DNA of 64,000 nucleotides from Campylobacterales bacterium (GTDB taxonomy: Bacteria; Campylobacterota; Campylobacteria; Campylobacterales; Sulfurimonadaceae). Position 1 is the first letter of the stretch. Every line of letters starts with the position of its first letter. The translations under genes and the position numbers were made by a program. The notes beneath the pieces were generated by a model. It was not told where the DNA came from. It ran no database searches and was given only the letters and a program-made list of their open reading frames with translations. The stretch is from contig JAPLGO010000038.1 of NCBI GenBank assembly GCA_026390115.1, positions 62,001 through 126,000 of the forward strand, written 5' to 3'. Below are positions 1 to 8,459 of this stretch, piece after piece.

Positions 1-1
1 T

Positions 2-403
2 GATCACGGCATCGAAGACCCTGATACAAGGGATGAAAACGGTAAAGATTTACAGGGAACAATCTCTTGCAGTTTTAAAGAGATTGGTAATATTATCGAA
101 ATAATTATTTCAGATGACGGTGCGGGAATAGACAAAGAAGAGGTAAAAGCAAAAGCCTTAGAAAAAGGGCTTCTTTCAGAAGAGCAGATGAATACACTGA
201 GCGATGATGAGATATATAATTTTATTTTTAGTGAGCAATTTTCTACAAAAGAAACTATTACCGATATTTCGGGGCGAGGTGTCGGGATGAATGCTGTTCA
301 AGTAGAATTGGAAAAAATCGGCGGAACAATAAAAATAAACACTCAAGAGAATAGCGGAACAACATTTATCTTTACAATACCAACACAAAAAGGAGAAATA
401 TAA
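2..403 (+). CDS. CheA-like histidine kinase, C-terminal part (5' end outside window)
   Basis: The reading frame is open from base 2 to the TAA at 401-403 and has no start in the window, so this is the 3' end of a longer gene. The visible 133 residues are the second half of a GHKL-type ATPase domain: DHGIE (an N-box-like start), DDGAGID (G1 box) and GRGVGM (G2 box), ending in FTIPTQKGEI. GRGVGM followed by a short beta-rich tail is usual in CheA-type chemotaxis kinases. The next two genes, CheX and a CheY-like regulator, follow within 1 base each, so the three form a kinase-phosphatase-regulator operon. Which sensor or P1 domains precede it cannot be seen. Confidence 0.85.
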   Translation, partial: DHGIEDPDTRDENGKDLQGTISCSFKEIGNIIEIIISDDGAGIDKEEVKAKALEKGLLSEEQMNTLSDDEIYNFIFSEQFSTKETITDISGRGVGMNAVQVELEKIGGTIKINTQENSGTTFIFTIPTQKGEI

Positions 404-404
404 T

Positions 405-932
405 ATGAAAGAAAAAAAAGCCGGCGAGATAGAATCAGAAATTTTGTTACCGATGCTAGAAAGAGCCATTAGCTTTTTAACGGATGACATGCAGATAAAA
501 GTGACATCCAATAGCGCAGAAGTTTTTTGTCCAAATCAGGTAGAGCTCAAAAAAAATACTGCAATGATAGGCACAGGCGGAAGTATTCAAGTTATTATTA
601 CTATGAGTTATGATGATCAGCTGCTTGAAAAATTGGTAGAAGCATTTTTAGAAGGAGAGAAAGCGGATGAAGATGAATTGGATGAAATCAGGGAAAGCGT
701 CTCTTCTGAAATTGTAAATACGGTAGTAGGAAATGCTTTGACAAATCCGCTAGATGGCACAATGCTGACAATAACACCGCCTATTTTAATATATGAAGCA
801 AAATCTCTTTTTAAACATAAAAGCTCTAGAATTGCGGCCGCAATTGTAACCACAGAGTTCGGCGACATGCTTTTAACTGTTATCGGACCAAAAGAATCTT
901 TTGCCAATGCATTAAACTTCAAGGAATTATAG
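405..932 (+). CDS. cheX: CheX-family chemotaxis phosphatase
   Basis: A 175-residue protein of the CheC/CheX/FliY class, which dephosphorylates CheY-type regulators. The family's active-site pattern E-x2-N is visible as E102 and N105 (SEIVNTVVGNAL). There is one such motif, as in CheX rather than the duplicated arrangement of CheC. It starts one base after the kinase stop and ends one base before the response regulator. The order suggests it resets the phosphorylated regulator encoded next. Related CheX-like domains of unknown activity exist, so the phosphatase activity is inferred from the conserved residues. Confidence 0.85.
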   Translation: MKEKKAGEIESEILLPMLERAISFLTDDMQIKVTSNSAEVFCPNQVELKKNTAMIGTGGSIQVIITMSYDDQLLEKLVEAFLEGEKADEDELDEIRESVSSEIVNTVVGNALTNPLDGTMLTITPPILIYEAKSLFKHKSSRIAAAIVTTEFGDMLLTVIGPKESFANALNFKEL

Positions 933-933
933 A

Positions 934-1350
934 ATGCTAAATGTTTTGATTGTTGATGATTCTCTAATCATTAGAAAGAATGTTAAAAAATATATTACCT
1001 CTCTCGGGCATAATGTTGTCGGCGAGGCTCAAAATGGTGCGCAGGCGATAGAAGCTTGCAAAAAACTCAAGCCAGATCTTATTACCATGGATATAACGAT
1101 GCCGGACATGGATGGTATAACGGCTGTAAAAAATATAAGAGTGTTTGACAAAGATGTAAATGTTATTATGGTAACTTCGCATGGTCAGGAAGAGATGATT
1201 GTCTCTTCACTTAAAGCAGGTGCAAAAGGGTATATCTTAAAGCCTGTTAGTGAAGAAAAGCTTGCTAAATCCATTGGAACTATATTTAAAGAGTACAATA
1301 AAGAGGTGGGTGATTCTGATGATGACCTTATGGATGATTTGGATGACTAA
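934..1350 (+). CDS. CheY-like single-domain response regulator with acidic tail
   Basis: A 138-residue receiver domain. The acidic pocket D8-D9, the phospho-acceptor D53 (TMDITMPDMD), the switch T81 (VTSHGQ) and K103 (LKP) are all present, so it should be phosphorylatable. There is no output domain. The last dozen residues are almost entirely acidic (DSDDDLMDDLDD), which canonical CheY lacks. It is the last gene of the kinase-cheX-regulator operon and is followed by a hairpin at 1351-1369. It may be the main CheY or a dedicated regulator of this cassette; the sequence does not decide. Confidence 0.85.
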   Translation: MLNVLIVDDSLIIRKNVKKYITSLGHNVVGEAQNGAQAIEACKKLKPDLITMDITMPDMDGITAVKNIRVFDKDVNVIMVTSHGQEEMIVSSLKAGAKGYILKPVSEEKLAKSIGTIFKEYNKEVGDSDDDLMDDLDD

Positions 1351-1369
1351 TAGAGCTGGCAAAGCTCTA
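1351..1369. terminator. Hairpin between convergent genes
   Basis: TAGAGCT and AGCTCTA form a perfect 7-bp stem with a 5-base loop directly after the regulator stop codon. There is no clear U-tract on either strand, so it may be a weak bidirectional terminator for the chemotaxis operon and the convergent pseudouridine synthase. Confidence 0.45.
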
Positions 1370-1394
1370 TATTAGGCTTATAAAAGAGCGTATT

Positions 1395-2111
1395 TTAGTT
1401 CACTGAATAATTAATAATTCTGTACTCAGCGGGGTTTAAATCTTCAATGCTGAAGGTTCCAAAATTGAGACGATGAAGCTTTAAAACTTTGTTTCCAACT
1501 GCTCCAAACATCCTTTTGACCTGATGGTACCTCCCTTCACAAATTTCAAGTCTTACGAGTGTTGGATTAAGTATCTCCATCTTGGCAGGCAGAAGCGGTT
1601 TCTTTTCCCCGTTCAACATAAGCGTACCGCTTAAAAATATCTCTGCCTCATCCCCTCTGAGTGGTTGTGCAAGAGTAGCCTCATATATTTTAAAAATTTC
1701 ACTTTTTGGACTTGTAAGCTTGTGGTTTAACGCACCATTATCCGTAAGCAATATCGCACCTGTCGTGTCCATGTCAAGCCTGCCGATTGTAGAAATTTTT
1801 GAACTTCTCCTCTGCCATCTCTCTGGCAAAAGCGAGTAAATTAGCACTCCGGCATCTTCATGTGAACATATTACGCCGCTGGGTTTATTCATAAGAATAA
1901 GTAAACTTTCCGAGTCAAGTGGCTCATCTTCGACTGTAATATCGCTGTGATACGCTTTTTTTGTCGCATCATAAACCCGAACACCGCCAATAGAAACTCT
2001 AAATTTGTTTAAAAACTTTTTTGATTCGCTTCTCGTGCAGTAGCCTAAGCTGGAGAGGTGGGCATCGATTCTTTTGTAGCTATTTTGCATTTTTTTATTT
2101 ATCTCTTTCAA
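1395..2111 (-). CDS. RsuA/RluB-family rRNA pseudouridine synthase
   Basis: A 238-residue enzyme that isomerises a uridine in rRNA to pseudouridine. An N-terminal S4 RNA-binding domain (about residues 13-60, RIDAHLSSLGYCTRSE) is followed by the catalytic domain. The catalytic aspartate lies in the GRLDMDTTG motif and the family signature EGRYHQVKRMF lies near the C-terminus. The length fits RsuA (16S rRNA U516), but RluB, RluE and RluF share these motifs, so the exact target is not certain. It is transcribed convergently with the chemotaxis genes and divergently from leuC. Confidence 0.88.
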   Translation of the reverse strand: MKEINKKMQNSYKRIDAHLSSLGYCTRSESKKFLNKFRVSIGGVRVYDATKKAYHSDITVEDEPLDSESLLILMNKPSGVICSHEDAGVLIYSLLPERWQRRSSKISTIGRLDMDTTGAILLTDNGALNHKLTSPKSEIFKIYEATLAQPLRGDEAEIFLSGTLMLNGEKKPLLPAKMEILNPTLVRLEICEGRYHQVKRMFGAVGNKVLKLHRLNFGTFSIEDLNPAEYRIINYSVN

Positions 2112-2167
2112 GTCATTATTTTGAGAAATATTATCATTTTAAAATTATTTTACTCTTAACTCCAGAA

Positions 2168-2176
2168 TGGTATAAT
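2168..2176 (+). promoter_or_regulatory. Extended -10 promoter of leuC
   Basis: TGGTATAAT is a perfect extended -10 element about 95 bases upstream of leuC, in an AT-rich stretch with no recognisable -35, as is common in Campylobacterota. The leader that follows contains a short possible stem-loop (AGCC/GGCT near 2230). Confidence 0.5.
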
Positions 2177-2269
2177 TCCAGAATCAAAAATCAAAAAAAC
2201 TCTGACACGCAAGTATCAAGCTTTGTAGCCTCCGCGGCTTTAGCAAAATAAAATTAAGGAATTTCACCT

Positions 2270-3532
2270 ATGGGACAAACTATAACAGAAAAAATATTTT
2301 CCGAGCATGTCGGTAAAAAAGTGTATGCAGGTGAAATTATCCGCTCACACATCGACATGGTTATCGGAAACGATATTACAACACCTATCTCTATTTATGC
2401 ATTTGAAGAGAGCGGTGCCACTGCGCTTGCAAATCCGGATGGTTTTTCTATCGTGTTGGATCATTTTATTCCCGCGAAAGATATAGCTTCTGCAAATCAA
2501 GCCAGAATCAGCCGTGATTTTGCTAAAAAGCATAGTCTCAAAAACTTTTTTGATGAAAAAGATATGGGAATAGAGCATGCACTTTTGCCGGAAAAAGGTC
2601 TTGTTGTTCCGGGGGATGTAATTATCGGTGCCGACAGCCACACATGTACACATGGAGCATTGGGAGCATTTTCTACTGGAATGGGTTCTACCGACTTGGC
2701 ATTTGCCATGGTGACGGGTGGAAACTGGTTTAAAATTCCTGAATCTATCAAGGTTAATCTGAGTGGAAAGCCCGGTAAATATACAACCGGAAAAGATATC
2801 ATCTTAGAGATTATCCGCATGATTGGCGTTGACGGGGCTCTTTATAAAACATTAGAATTCACCGGAAGCACGATAGAATATTTAACAATGGACGATAGAT
2901 TTTCTATGTGCAACATGGCGATAGAGGCAGGTGCAAAAAGCGGAATAGTTGCTTACGATGAAACTACAAAAGAGTTTTTGAGTGATAAAAATTTGGCAAG
3001 AGAGCCAAAAATACACTACTCTGACACAGATGCAAAATATGAGACGGTGCTTGAAATTGATGTGGAAAAACTCGACCCTGTTATTGCTTACCCATTCTTG
3101 CCGTCCAATGGACATAGCGTTGTCCAGGCTCAAATCGACCATATAAAAATTGATCAGGCATTTATCGGAAGCTGTACAAATGGAAGATTGAGCGATTTGA
3201 AAGTTGCTGCAGAGATTCTTAAAGGAAAAAGAGTGCATCAGGATGTTCGCTTAATCGTTACTCCAGGCACACAGATGATTCTTAGAGAGGCAAACAAGCT
3301 TGGCTACATTGACATTATTGTAGATGCAGGCGGAGTGGTAAGTAATCCTACATGCGGAGCCTGTCTCGGAGGATATATGGGAATTTTAGGGGATAACGAA
3401 GTAGCAGTCTCTACTACAAACCGTAACTTTGTAGGTCGAATGGGAAGCAGAAGTTCTAAAGTTTATTTGGCAAATTCGGCTGTTGCGGCTATCTCTGCAA
3501 TAACCGGATATATTACAGACCCTAGGAATTAG
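2270..3532 (+). CDS. leuC: 3-isopropylmalate dehydratase large subunit
   Basis: A 420-residue aconitase-family protein that, with LeuD, interconverts 2- and 3-isopropylmalate in leucine biosynthesis. The three cysteines that bind the [4Fe-4S] cluster are visible: C302 in IGSCTNGR, and C362 and C365 in TCGACLGG. The DSHTCTHG motif near residues 123-130 is also typical. The length matches the shorter bacterial/archaeal LeuC type rather than the 460-470 residue enterobacterial form. LeuD is not in the window; the gene stands alone with its own promoter and leader. Homoaconitase is a possible alternative within the family, but leucine synthesis is the more likely role. Confidence 0.92.
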   Translation: MGQTITEKIFSEHVGKKVYAGEIIRSHIDMVIGNDITTPISIYAFEESGATALANPDGFSIVLDHFIPAKDIASANQARISRDFAKKHSLKNFFDEKDMGIEHALLPEKGLVVPGDVIIGADSHTCTHGALGAFSTGMGSTDLAFAMVTGGNWFKIPESIKVNLSGKPGKYTTGKDIILEIIRMIGVDGALYKTLEFTGSTIEYLTMDDRFSMCNMAIEAGAKSGIVAYDETTKEFLSDKNLAREPKIHYSDTDAKYETVLEIDVEKLDPVIAYPFLPSNGHSVVQAQIDHIKIDQAFIGSCTNGRLSDLKVAAEILKGKRVHQDVRLIVTPGTQMILREANKLGYIDIIVDAGGVVSNPTCGACLGGYMGILGDNEVAVSTTNRNFVGRMGSRSSKVYLANSAVAAISAITGYITDPRN

Positions 3533-3543
3533 TTAATAATAAT

Positions 3544-3560
3544 TAGCTAATTATTAGCTA
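3544..3560. terminator. Hairpin after leuC
   Basis: TAGCTAAT and ATTAGCTA are perfect 8-bp arms around a single central base, followed by GTTTTG on the plus strand. It probably ends leuC transcription and lies immediately upstream of the next promoter. Confidence 0.45.
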
Positions 3561-3564
3561 GTTT

Positions 3565-3573
3565 TGCTAAAAT
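3565..3573 (+). promoter_or_regulatory. Extended -10 promoter of the OmpA-family gene
   Basis: TGCTAAAAT is an extended -10 element 30 bases upstream of the ATG at 3603. A strong ribosome site (AAAGGA) follows at about 3592-3597. Confidence 0.5.
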
Positions 3574-3602
3574 TTCGAAAATATTTTAGATAAAGGAACA
3601 AA

Positions 3603-4565
3603 ATGAAAAAATCAATCGTTTTATCAGCAGTTTTGCTTGGTACTTTGGCTATGGCATCTACACACGACTTCGAGATTAGTCCTGTTGCGGGGTATAACTT
3701 TTCGGAGGGTAATACTAATATAGAAAACCAAGCAGTATATGGCGCAGAGGTTCAATATAATGGTTTAAACTCTGTAATTAAACCTGAGCTTTCCGTACTT
3801 CAATCGAATGCAGCGAGTGAGAAGTTAGTTCCAAGTGTTACAAACAATGAGATATACCGCACAGCTTTAAACGGTGTGTATGAGTATAACAAAATAGGCA
3901 TGTTTATTCCATCGACAAAAGCCGGACTTGGTTATGAGACTATGAGTAAGCACTACTCTGAAAATAAAGACGGTATCTTTTTTGACGCCGGTGCTAGCAC
4001 AAAAGTTTCATTAACTGAAGCAGTAGCTTTAAAACTTGAAGCTGTTTACATGGCAAAACCAAATCATACAAGATGGGATAGTAATACAGCAGTATTAGCT
4101 GGTGTTACTATCGCCCTTGGCACTCAAGAAAAGGCTAAGCCAGTAGCGGCAACACCTGCTCCGGTAGTTGTTAAAGCTCCAGCACCTGCTCCGGTTGTTA
4201 AAAAAGTAGTTGAAGTAAAAGCTGAAAAAGTAAATTTACATATTAACTTTGAAACTGACTCTGCAAAAATTGCAAAAGAGTCAATTCCTCGTGTAGAAAA
4301 GTTTTCAACTTTCTTGAAAAATGCACCGGAGTATAAAGCAGAAATCATAGGTCATACAGATAGCACTGGTTCTGATGCTCATAATGATGCACTTTCTGCT
4401 AACCGCGCAACTGCAGTAAAAGAGATGATTATCAAAAACGGTGTTGCAGCTGATAGAGTTAGAGCAGTAGGCAAGGGTGAAAAAGAGCCTGTTGCTTCAA
4501 ATAAAACTAAAGATGGTCGTGCAGCAAATAGAAGAATTGAAGCGCAGCTTATAGAGACTAAATAA
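3603..4565 (+). CDS. OmpA-family outer membrane protein
   Basis: A 320-residue envelope protein. It starts with a Sec signal peptide (MKKSIVLSAVLLGTLAMA), followed by a beta-barrel-like N-terminal half of about 160 residues. A Pro/Ala-rich linker at about 180-205 follows (APAPAPVVKK), and then a C-terminal OmpA peptidoglycan-binding domain. That domain shows NFETDSAKI, IGHTDSTGSDAHND, LSANRA and AANRRIE. The fold anchors the outer membrane to peptidoglycan and may form a small pore. It has its own promoter; mobA starts 7 bases downstream, so some readthrough is likely. Confidence 0.85.
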   Translation: MKKSIVLSAVLLGTLAMASTHDFEISPVAGYNFSEGNTNIENQAVYGAEVQYNGLNSVIKPELSVLQSNAASEKLVPSVTNNEIYRTALNGVYEYNKIGMFIPSTKAGLGYETMSKHYSENKDGIFFDAGASTKVSLTEAVALKLEAVYMAKPNHTRWDSNTAVLAGVTIALGTQEKAKPVAATPAPVVVKAPAPAPVVKKVVEVKAEKVNLHINFETDSAKIAKESIPRVEKFSTFLKNAPEYKAEIIGHTDSTGSDAHNDALSANRATAVKEMIIKNGVAADRVRAVGKGEKEPVASNKTKDGRAANRRIEAQLIETK

Positions 4566-4572
4566 AAGTTAA

Positions 4573-5151
4573 ATGATAGAAACTCCTTGCGTCATCTTTG
4601 CAGGTGGCAAAAGTAGCAGAATGGGAGAAGATAAATCTCTTCTTCCTTTTGGTGACTTCGAAACTCTCACACAGTTCCAACTTTCCCGTCTTGGTAAAAT
4701 TTTCAAAACAGTCTATATCTCATGTAAAAGCAAAGATAAATTTAATTTTGATGCAAATTTTATTGAAGATGCTTTAACTGACTCTGTTTTTGCTCCAACA
4801 GCAGGATTTGTTGCAATTTTCAAAGAGTTACAAGATGAGAGTTTTTTTGCACTGAGTGTTGATGCTCCCTTTATAAGCGAGAAGATAATCGTTAAACTTT
4901 TGGAAGAGGATACTAAAAATTTGAATGTTGATGCTTCAATCGCAACTTCATCTCATGGAATAGAACCTATGTGTGGAATCTATCACCGTTCGCTAGAGAG
5001 TGGATTTGTTAACATGTTAGAGACAAATAACCATAAACTTGGAATTTTGCTAAAAAATGCAAATACAATATTTGTTCATTTTGAAGATGTGCAGCCGTTT
5101 TTGAATGTAAACAGCCCTGATGAGTATAAAGAGGCATTAAAGCTTATTTAA
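4573..5151 (+). CDS. mobA: Molybdenum cofactor guanylyltransferase
   Basis: A 192-residue nucleotidyltransferase that joins GMP from GTP to molybdopterin, giving the guanine dinucleotide form of Mo cofactor. The signature loop [19 protein letters not shown] occupies residues 9-27, the acidic metal site is around SVDAPF, and [10 protein letters not shown] is typical of the family. MobA is needed for DMSO-reductase-type enzymes such as the periplasmic nitrate reductase of these bacteria. moaC lies about 5 kb away, with the tRNA-Ala element and an acyltransferase gene between them. Confidence 0.88.
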   Translation: MIETPCVIFAGGKSSRMGEDKSLLPFGDFETLTQFQLSRLGKIFKTVYISCKSKDKFNFDANFIEDALTDSVFAPTAGFVAIFKELQDESFFALSVDAPFISEKIIVKLLEEDTKNLNVDASIATSSHGIEPMCGIYHRSLESGFVNMLETNNHKLGILLKNANTIFVHFEDVQPFLNVNSPDEYKEALKLI

Positions 5152-5188
5152 AAAATTAAAATAGTAGAATTCACTTCCCAAATATTTT

Positions 5189-5264
5189 GGGGCATTAGCT
5201 CATCTGGGAGAGCGCTTCGCTGGCAGTGAAGAGGTGAGCGGTTCGAGCCCGCTATGCTCCACCA
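5189..5264 (+). tRNA. tRNA-Ala (anticodon GGC)
   Basis: A 76-base cloverleaf with encoded CCA. The 7-bp acceptor stem (GGGGCAT with ATGCTCC) includes the G3-U70 wobble that identifies alanine tRNAs. The anticodon arm is CTTCG-CTGGCAG-TGAAG, so the anticodon is GGC, and the T-arm is AGCGG-TTCGAGC-CCGCT. Its 3' part is duplicated at 8934-8979, so the gene has served as an integration site and is restored intact by the element. Confidence 0.95.
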
Positions 5265-5265
5265 C
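5220..5265 (+). repeat. attL: 46-bp direct repeat (tRNA 3' end)
   Basis: The stretch from the anticodon loop to one base past CCA is identical to 8934-8979. Bases outside diverge at once on both sides. This is the expected signature of tyrosine-integrase insertion in a tRNA gene. Confidence 0.92.
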
Positions 5266-5280
5266 CTATTTTAGGTAGTT

Positions 5281-6363
5281 TCAAGCCCCTATCAATTTAT
5301 CAGATTTATTAAGTGGGACTGTTGTGGGACAGCTCTTTTTAAATAAATCAATACTTGTGTCAATCTTTAAATGATTATCTTTGATAAAACCTGCATAGTT
5401 CTTCATAATCATTTGTGGTGAAGCATGTCTAACGATAGCGGCAATCTCCATAATTTTAAACTTTCCGCTATTTAACATAGCCGTTATAAAAGTATGTCTT
5501 GTGCTATAAAGTTTTCTATACTCTATTCCAGATTTTTCAATGAGTTGATGCCATCTTCCTTTGAAAAATGATGCATCTTTTATAAAACCATTATTTATAT
5601 CAAAAAGATACAAAGATTTACTTATCTTCCTCTGACTTTCAATATACGGCTTTACAAGTTCAAATATTGGAATATCTCGAACACTCCCAAGCATTTTTGG
5701 CGAAGTAATACGACCATTTGAAATAGAGCGTTTAACGGTAATTCTATCTTCTAAAATATCACTATGCATTAAACCTAATATTTCACCAGTTCTCATGCCG
5801 GTATGCAGTGCTATTCCAAGATAGTTTTTAAACATGCCTTCTGACTTTTCAAGCAATAGTGAGACATCATCTTCTGAAAAAGGTTCAATAGATACCTTTT
5901 CTTCTCTCTTAAATCTAATACCAAAAGCTACATTTCTTTCAATAGCTTCATCATCTAGTGCAATATCGAGTGTACCTCTAATACAACCGAGGTACTCTTT
6001 TTTTGTACTATTTCGTAAATCGAGAGATGCCAGATATTCCTTGACTGCAAGAGTCCTAACTTCAGTAACAAACATATTTCCAAAGAACTTGTTTACTCTA
6101 TTATAAAGAGTAACTCGATTGTGAAAACTTTTGTCATTTTCATGAAGTTTCACAAACTTTTCAAAATAATACGAAAACTTTTTATTGTCTGGTTTTCGTA
6201 AATCATTCATATAAATTTTTTTCATAAGCTCTGGAATAATCTCTTGTTCCAGCATCTTACGATTTGCCTTAGTATCATTAAGCCCTGTTGTTCTCTTAAT
6301 TCTTCGTGAATCAATGTAATAATCAAGATATAAGATACCATTTCTTGGACGGATGGTTGCCAT
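5281..6363 (-). CDS. int: Tyrosine recombinase (integrase) of the tRNA-Ala element
   Basis: The start is taken as MATIRPRNG (ATG at 6363) because AAAGGA lies 6 bases upstream and many integrases begin this way. An upstream in-frame TTG at 6426, overlapping the previous stop, would add 21 residues. The product is about 360 residues: an N-terminal arm-binding region, a SAM-like core-binding domain near 60-150, and a C-terminal catalytic domain. Catalytic elements visible are TGMRTGEILGL (first Arg), YSTRHTF (second Arg, with Tyr in place of the common His), IVRHASPQM and the nucleophile in KNYAGF. The gene lies 15 bases inside attL and should recombine the 46-bp repeats. Confidence 0.9.
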   Translation of the reverse strand: MATIRPRNGILYLDYYIDSRRIKRTTGLNDTKANRKMLEQEIIPELMKKIYMNDLRKPDNKKFSYYFEKFVKLHENDKSFHNRVTLYNRVNKFFGNMFVTEVRTLAVKEYLASLDLRNSTKKEYLGCIRGTLDIALDDEAIERNVAFGIRFKREEKVSIEPFSEDDVSLLLEKSEGMFKNYLGIALHTGMRTGEILGLMHSDILEDRITVKRSISNGRITSPKMLGSVRDIPIFELVKPYIESQRKISKSLYLFDINNGFIKDASFFKGRWHQLIEKSGIEYRKLYSTRHTFITAMLNSGKFKIMEIAAIVRHASPQMIMKNYAGFIKDNHLKIDTSIDLFKKSCPTTVPLNKSDKLIGA

Positions 6364-6422
6364 AGTTTTCCTTTTGGCAACCGCAGATAACATTGACATA
6401 ATACAACCTTTTAATTTACATT

Positions 6423-6653
6423 TCAATCTGGTAAGATTTTATTTAAAATTTTATCTATCTCACTTGATGAAAAATTTGAGCCTCTCCACCATCTTTCAAT
6501 AGCCTTAAAATCCCATCTGATAGTATTTGCTTGTTTTACATAATGCTCATTTATAATAAACTCGCCGCTCTGTATTCTTCTTTGAAAAAAGTCTCTGCTA
6601 ACTTCATATATTTCACATATTGCGGATGTAGATTTGTATATATGCATATTCAT
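6423..6653 (-). CDS. Small helix-turn-helix protein, excisionase-like
   Basis: A 76-residue protein whose C-terminal half (IRWDFKAIERWWRG) fits the winged-helix pattern of AlpA/excisionase-type proteins. It lies directly upstream of the integrase; its stop overlaps a possible TTG integrase start, and a good ribosome site (AGGTGG) precedes its ATG. By position it may steer recombination toward excision or regulate the integrase. Identity rests on pattern and context only. Confidence 0.6.
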   Translation of the reverse strand: MNMHIYKSTSAICEIYEVSRDFFQRRIQSGEFIINEHYVKQANTIRWDFKAIERWWRGSNFSSSEIDKILNKILPD

Positions 6654-6664
6654 AAAAATACCAC

Positions 6665-7624
6665 CTAAAAAACATCATCTAAAAGACCACGACGAACTAA
6701 CTCTGCATTTACAGCTTCATAAACTTCACTAATATCTTTATAAAGCTGAGAATCTATAGGCATACTCTCTAAATCACTATAAAGTCTTGCTTCATAGTTT
6801 TGCAGACCTTCATCTGAGTAGTTTTTCAGTTCATCTGTAATGGACGGCTCACTGTTTTGCCCTTGTGTGCTCTCTCTTTTGAGTTCTTTATAACTATCTC
6901 TTAGTGCAAACTCTTCTTTTGCGTTTTGCAGTAGTTCATAAAAGTAAAAAACTGTCGGGGAGTTGTCATGTAACAACAATCTCATAATTTGTCGTTTGAT
7001 TGGTTTACGAGCATCTTCAAGAGAATATCTATAAGAGATTTTTTCTATCTTTTCAAGAGGAGTTTCAATCTGCATAAAATATTTGTTGTCGTAGTGAGTT
7101 GATATATATTCCCATATCGGAAGTATGTCAGCTCTCTTTCTGTTTGTAGAGTTTATCTGTTCCTCTGTCAGTGATGATGTATCTATGACTTTTATAAACT
7201 TACAGCCAAGCTCAAATAAGCTCTTAGAGCGACTTAATGCATCTTCGACTGTATCTATGTCGTAAAGTTTTAAAAACTCTCTGTGATACTCAAATTCTAC
7301 ATTAAAGATAGGTTTTCTGGTATCGAGATTATTTACTAAAAAGTAGTTGTGCATCAACTCTCTTTTTATCTCTGATGCAGTTTCTAGCTCTTTGAGTTTA
7401 TTGTAGATTCTGAGTAAGAAAGGTTTTTTGCCTACATAGTACGTTTCAAGTTCATATCCAGTGGAACGCTCCGATATATTGGCAGAGTGGTTTTTCTTTT
7501 TAGAAAGTATCATCTCTTTTTTAAGATAGTTAAAATTATGTTGGATAAACATATTTACATCTATGCGAGTTACTGGAAAGTAGTTTGTGCTGAGTAATGA
7601 GCCTTTGAGCAGTTTGGTGTTAAT
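6665..7624 (-). CDS. Rolling-circle replication initiator-like protein (Rep_trans type)
   Basis: The frame is open from the stop at 7631-7633 down to 6665. The first ATG is at 7552 (295 residues), but the codons just upstream read FPVTRIDVN and continue into MFIQHNFNYLKK. That resembles the conserved TRID motif of Rep_trans initiators, so the true start is probably upstream, perhaps ATT at 7622-7624 overlapping the parA stop. Further in, ETYYVGKKPFLLRIYNKLKE matches the motif carrying the nicking tyrosine. The protein would nick the double-strand origin to start rolling-circle replication. The unusual start may also mean 5' truncation. The C-terminal 90 residues are helical and charged. Confidence 0.6.
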   Translation of the reverse strand: MNTKLLKGSLLSTNYFPVTRIDVNMFIQHNFNYLKKEMILSKKKNHSANISERSTGYELETYYVGKKPFLLRIYNKLKELETASEIKRELMHNYFLVNNLDTRKPIFNVEFEYHREFLKLYDIDTVEDALSRSKSLFELGCKFIKVIDTSSLTEEQINSTNRKRADILPIWEYISTHYDNKYFMQIETPLEKIEKISYRYSLEDARKPIKRQIMRLLLHDNSPTVFYFYELLQNAKEEFALRDSYKELKRESTQGQNSEPSITDELKNYSDEGLQNYEARLYSDLESMPIDSQLYKDISEVYEAVNAELVRRGLLDDVF

Positions 7625-8459
7625 GTTCCTTTATAGGTTTACTAATAACTTCTTCTATTAGTTTTAAAAATTGTATATATGAAACATAAAATTTCTTTAA
7701 AGTGTGCTTATTTTTCTTAGTTTCAGAATAAATTTGAAGAAAGCCTTTTGCGTAAGTATCGAGATAAAATTCTTCGTGCCTCTTTTCTTTTAATATTTTT
7801 GCATCATATATATAATTAGAATTGTATATTTTAGAATCATTTATATGAACATAGTAGATATTTTTATAATCTTCTTTAAGCTCAATTTCTAAATTTTTTA
7901 ATATTTCTAAATTTTTCTTCTTTTGAGGGGTGTATTCACCATGCGAAAAAATTATAATAGGCTTGTTATATTTACTTATATCTTTTATAGTATTAGTATG
8001 AACAGACTTATAAGCTCCTTGTAATTCATGTGATTTAGCCGGAAGTATAAATAAGTTAACATCGTTTAATATATCATCAATGTCATTTAAGTTGGTATAT
8101 CTACACAGGTCATAAATAGCTGATAAGCCTTTTTTTGGTTTCAAATTACTATTTTTTACCACTTTTGGAAATATTTGACAGTATTTGTATTCAGAACGTC
8201 CCATTGTGAAATCTGTTCTGTAATAACAATCAGCATCTAAATCTTTATAGAGACCAAGTGATGTTGTTGTTTTTCCAACACCACCTTTACGACTAAAAAC
8301 AGCAATTTTATATTTTTTCGTTTCCTTGAAATGCTGATAATTTTTGAAACCATTTTTTTCTGCAACGATATCAAGTGCCTGCATATGTCTAATGTGGCTT
8401 GTTTTTTGAATAGTCTCTGCTTGCTTTGTAATTGTTTTTTTAGATAAAGTAGATATCAT
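7620..8459 (-). CDS. ParA-like P-loop ATPase with small N-terminal domain
   Basis: A 279-residue protein. Residues 1-46 (with HMQALDIVAEKNGFKNYQHFK) match a short helical domain often fused to plasmid and toxin proteins. A deviant Walker A of the ParA/MinD type, SRKGGVGKTTT, follows at about 57-66. Later motifs are weak, and the C-terminal half is rich in Lys and Tyr. A strong ribosome site (GAGGA) precedes the ATG. ParA ATPases segregate plasmids; no ParB gene follows, so the partner may be supplied elsewhere or the role may be in replication control. The stop overlaps the open frame of the rep gene. Confidence 0.7.
   Translation of the reverse strand: MISTLSKKTITKQAETIQKTSHIRHMQALDIVAEKNGFKNYQHFKETKKYKIAVFSRKGGVGKTTTSLGLYKDLDADCYYRTDFTMGRSEYKYCQIFPKVVKNSNLKPKKGLSAIYDLCRYTNLNDIDDILNDVNLFILPAKSHELQGAYKSVHTNTIKDISKYNKPIIIFSHGEYTPQKKKNLEILKNLEIELKEDYKNIYYVHINDSKIYNSNYIYDAKILKEKRHEEFYLDTYAKGFLQIYSETKKNKHTLKKFYVSYIQFLKLIEEVISKPIKEH

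Noticed and set aside
176-511. Minus-strand ORF of 111 codons across the kinase/cheX junction
   Set aside because: It overlaps two recognisable plus-strand genes, has a low-complexity hydrophobic product and no ribosome site. It is a shadow frame.
2177-2269. Leucine attenuator in the leuC leader
   Set aside because: A small stem (AGCC/GGCT) exists, but there is no Leu-codon-rich leader peptide and no terminator-antiterminator pair.
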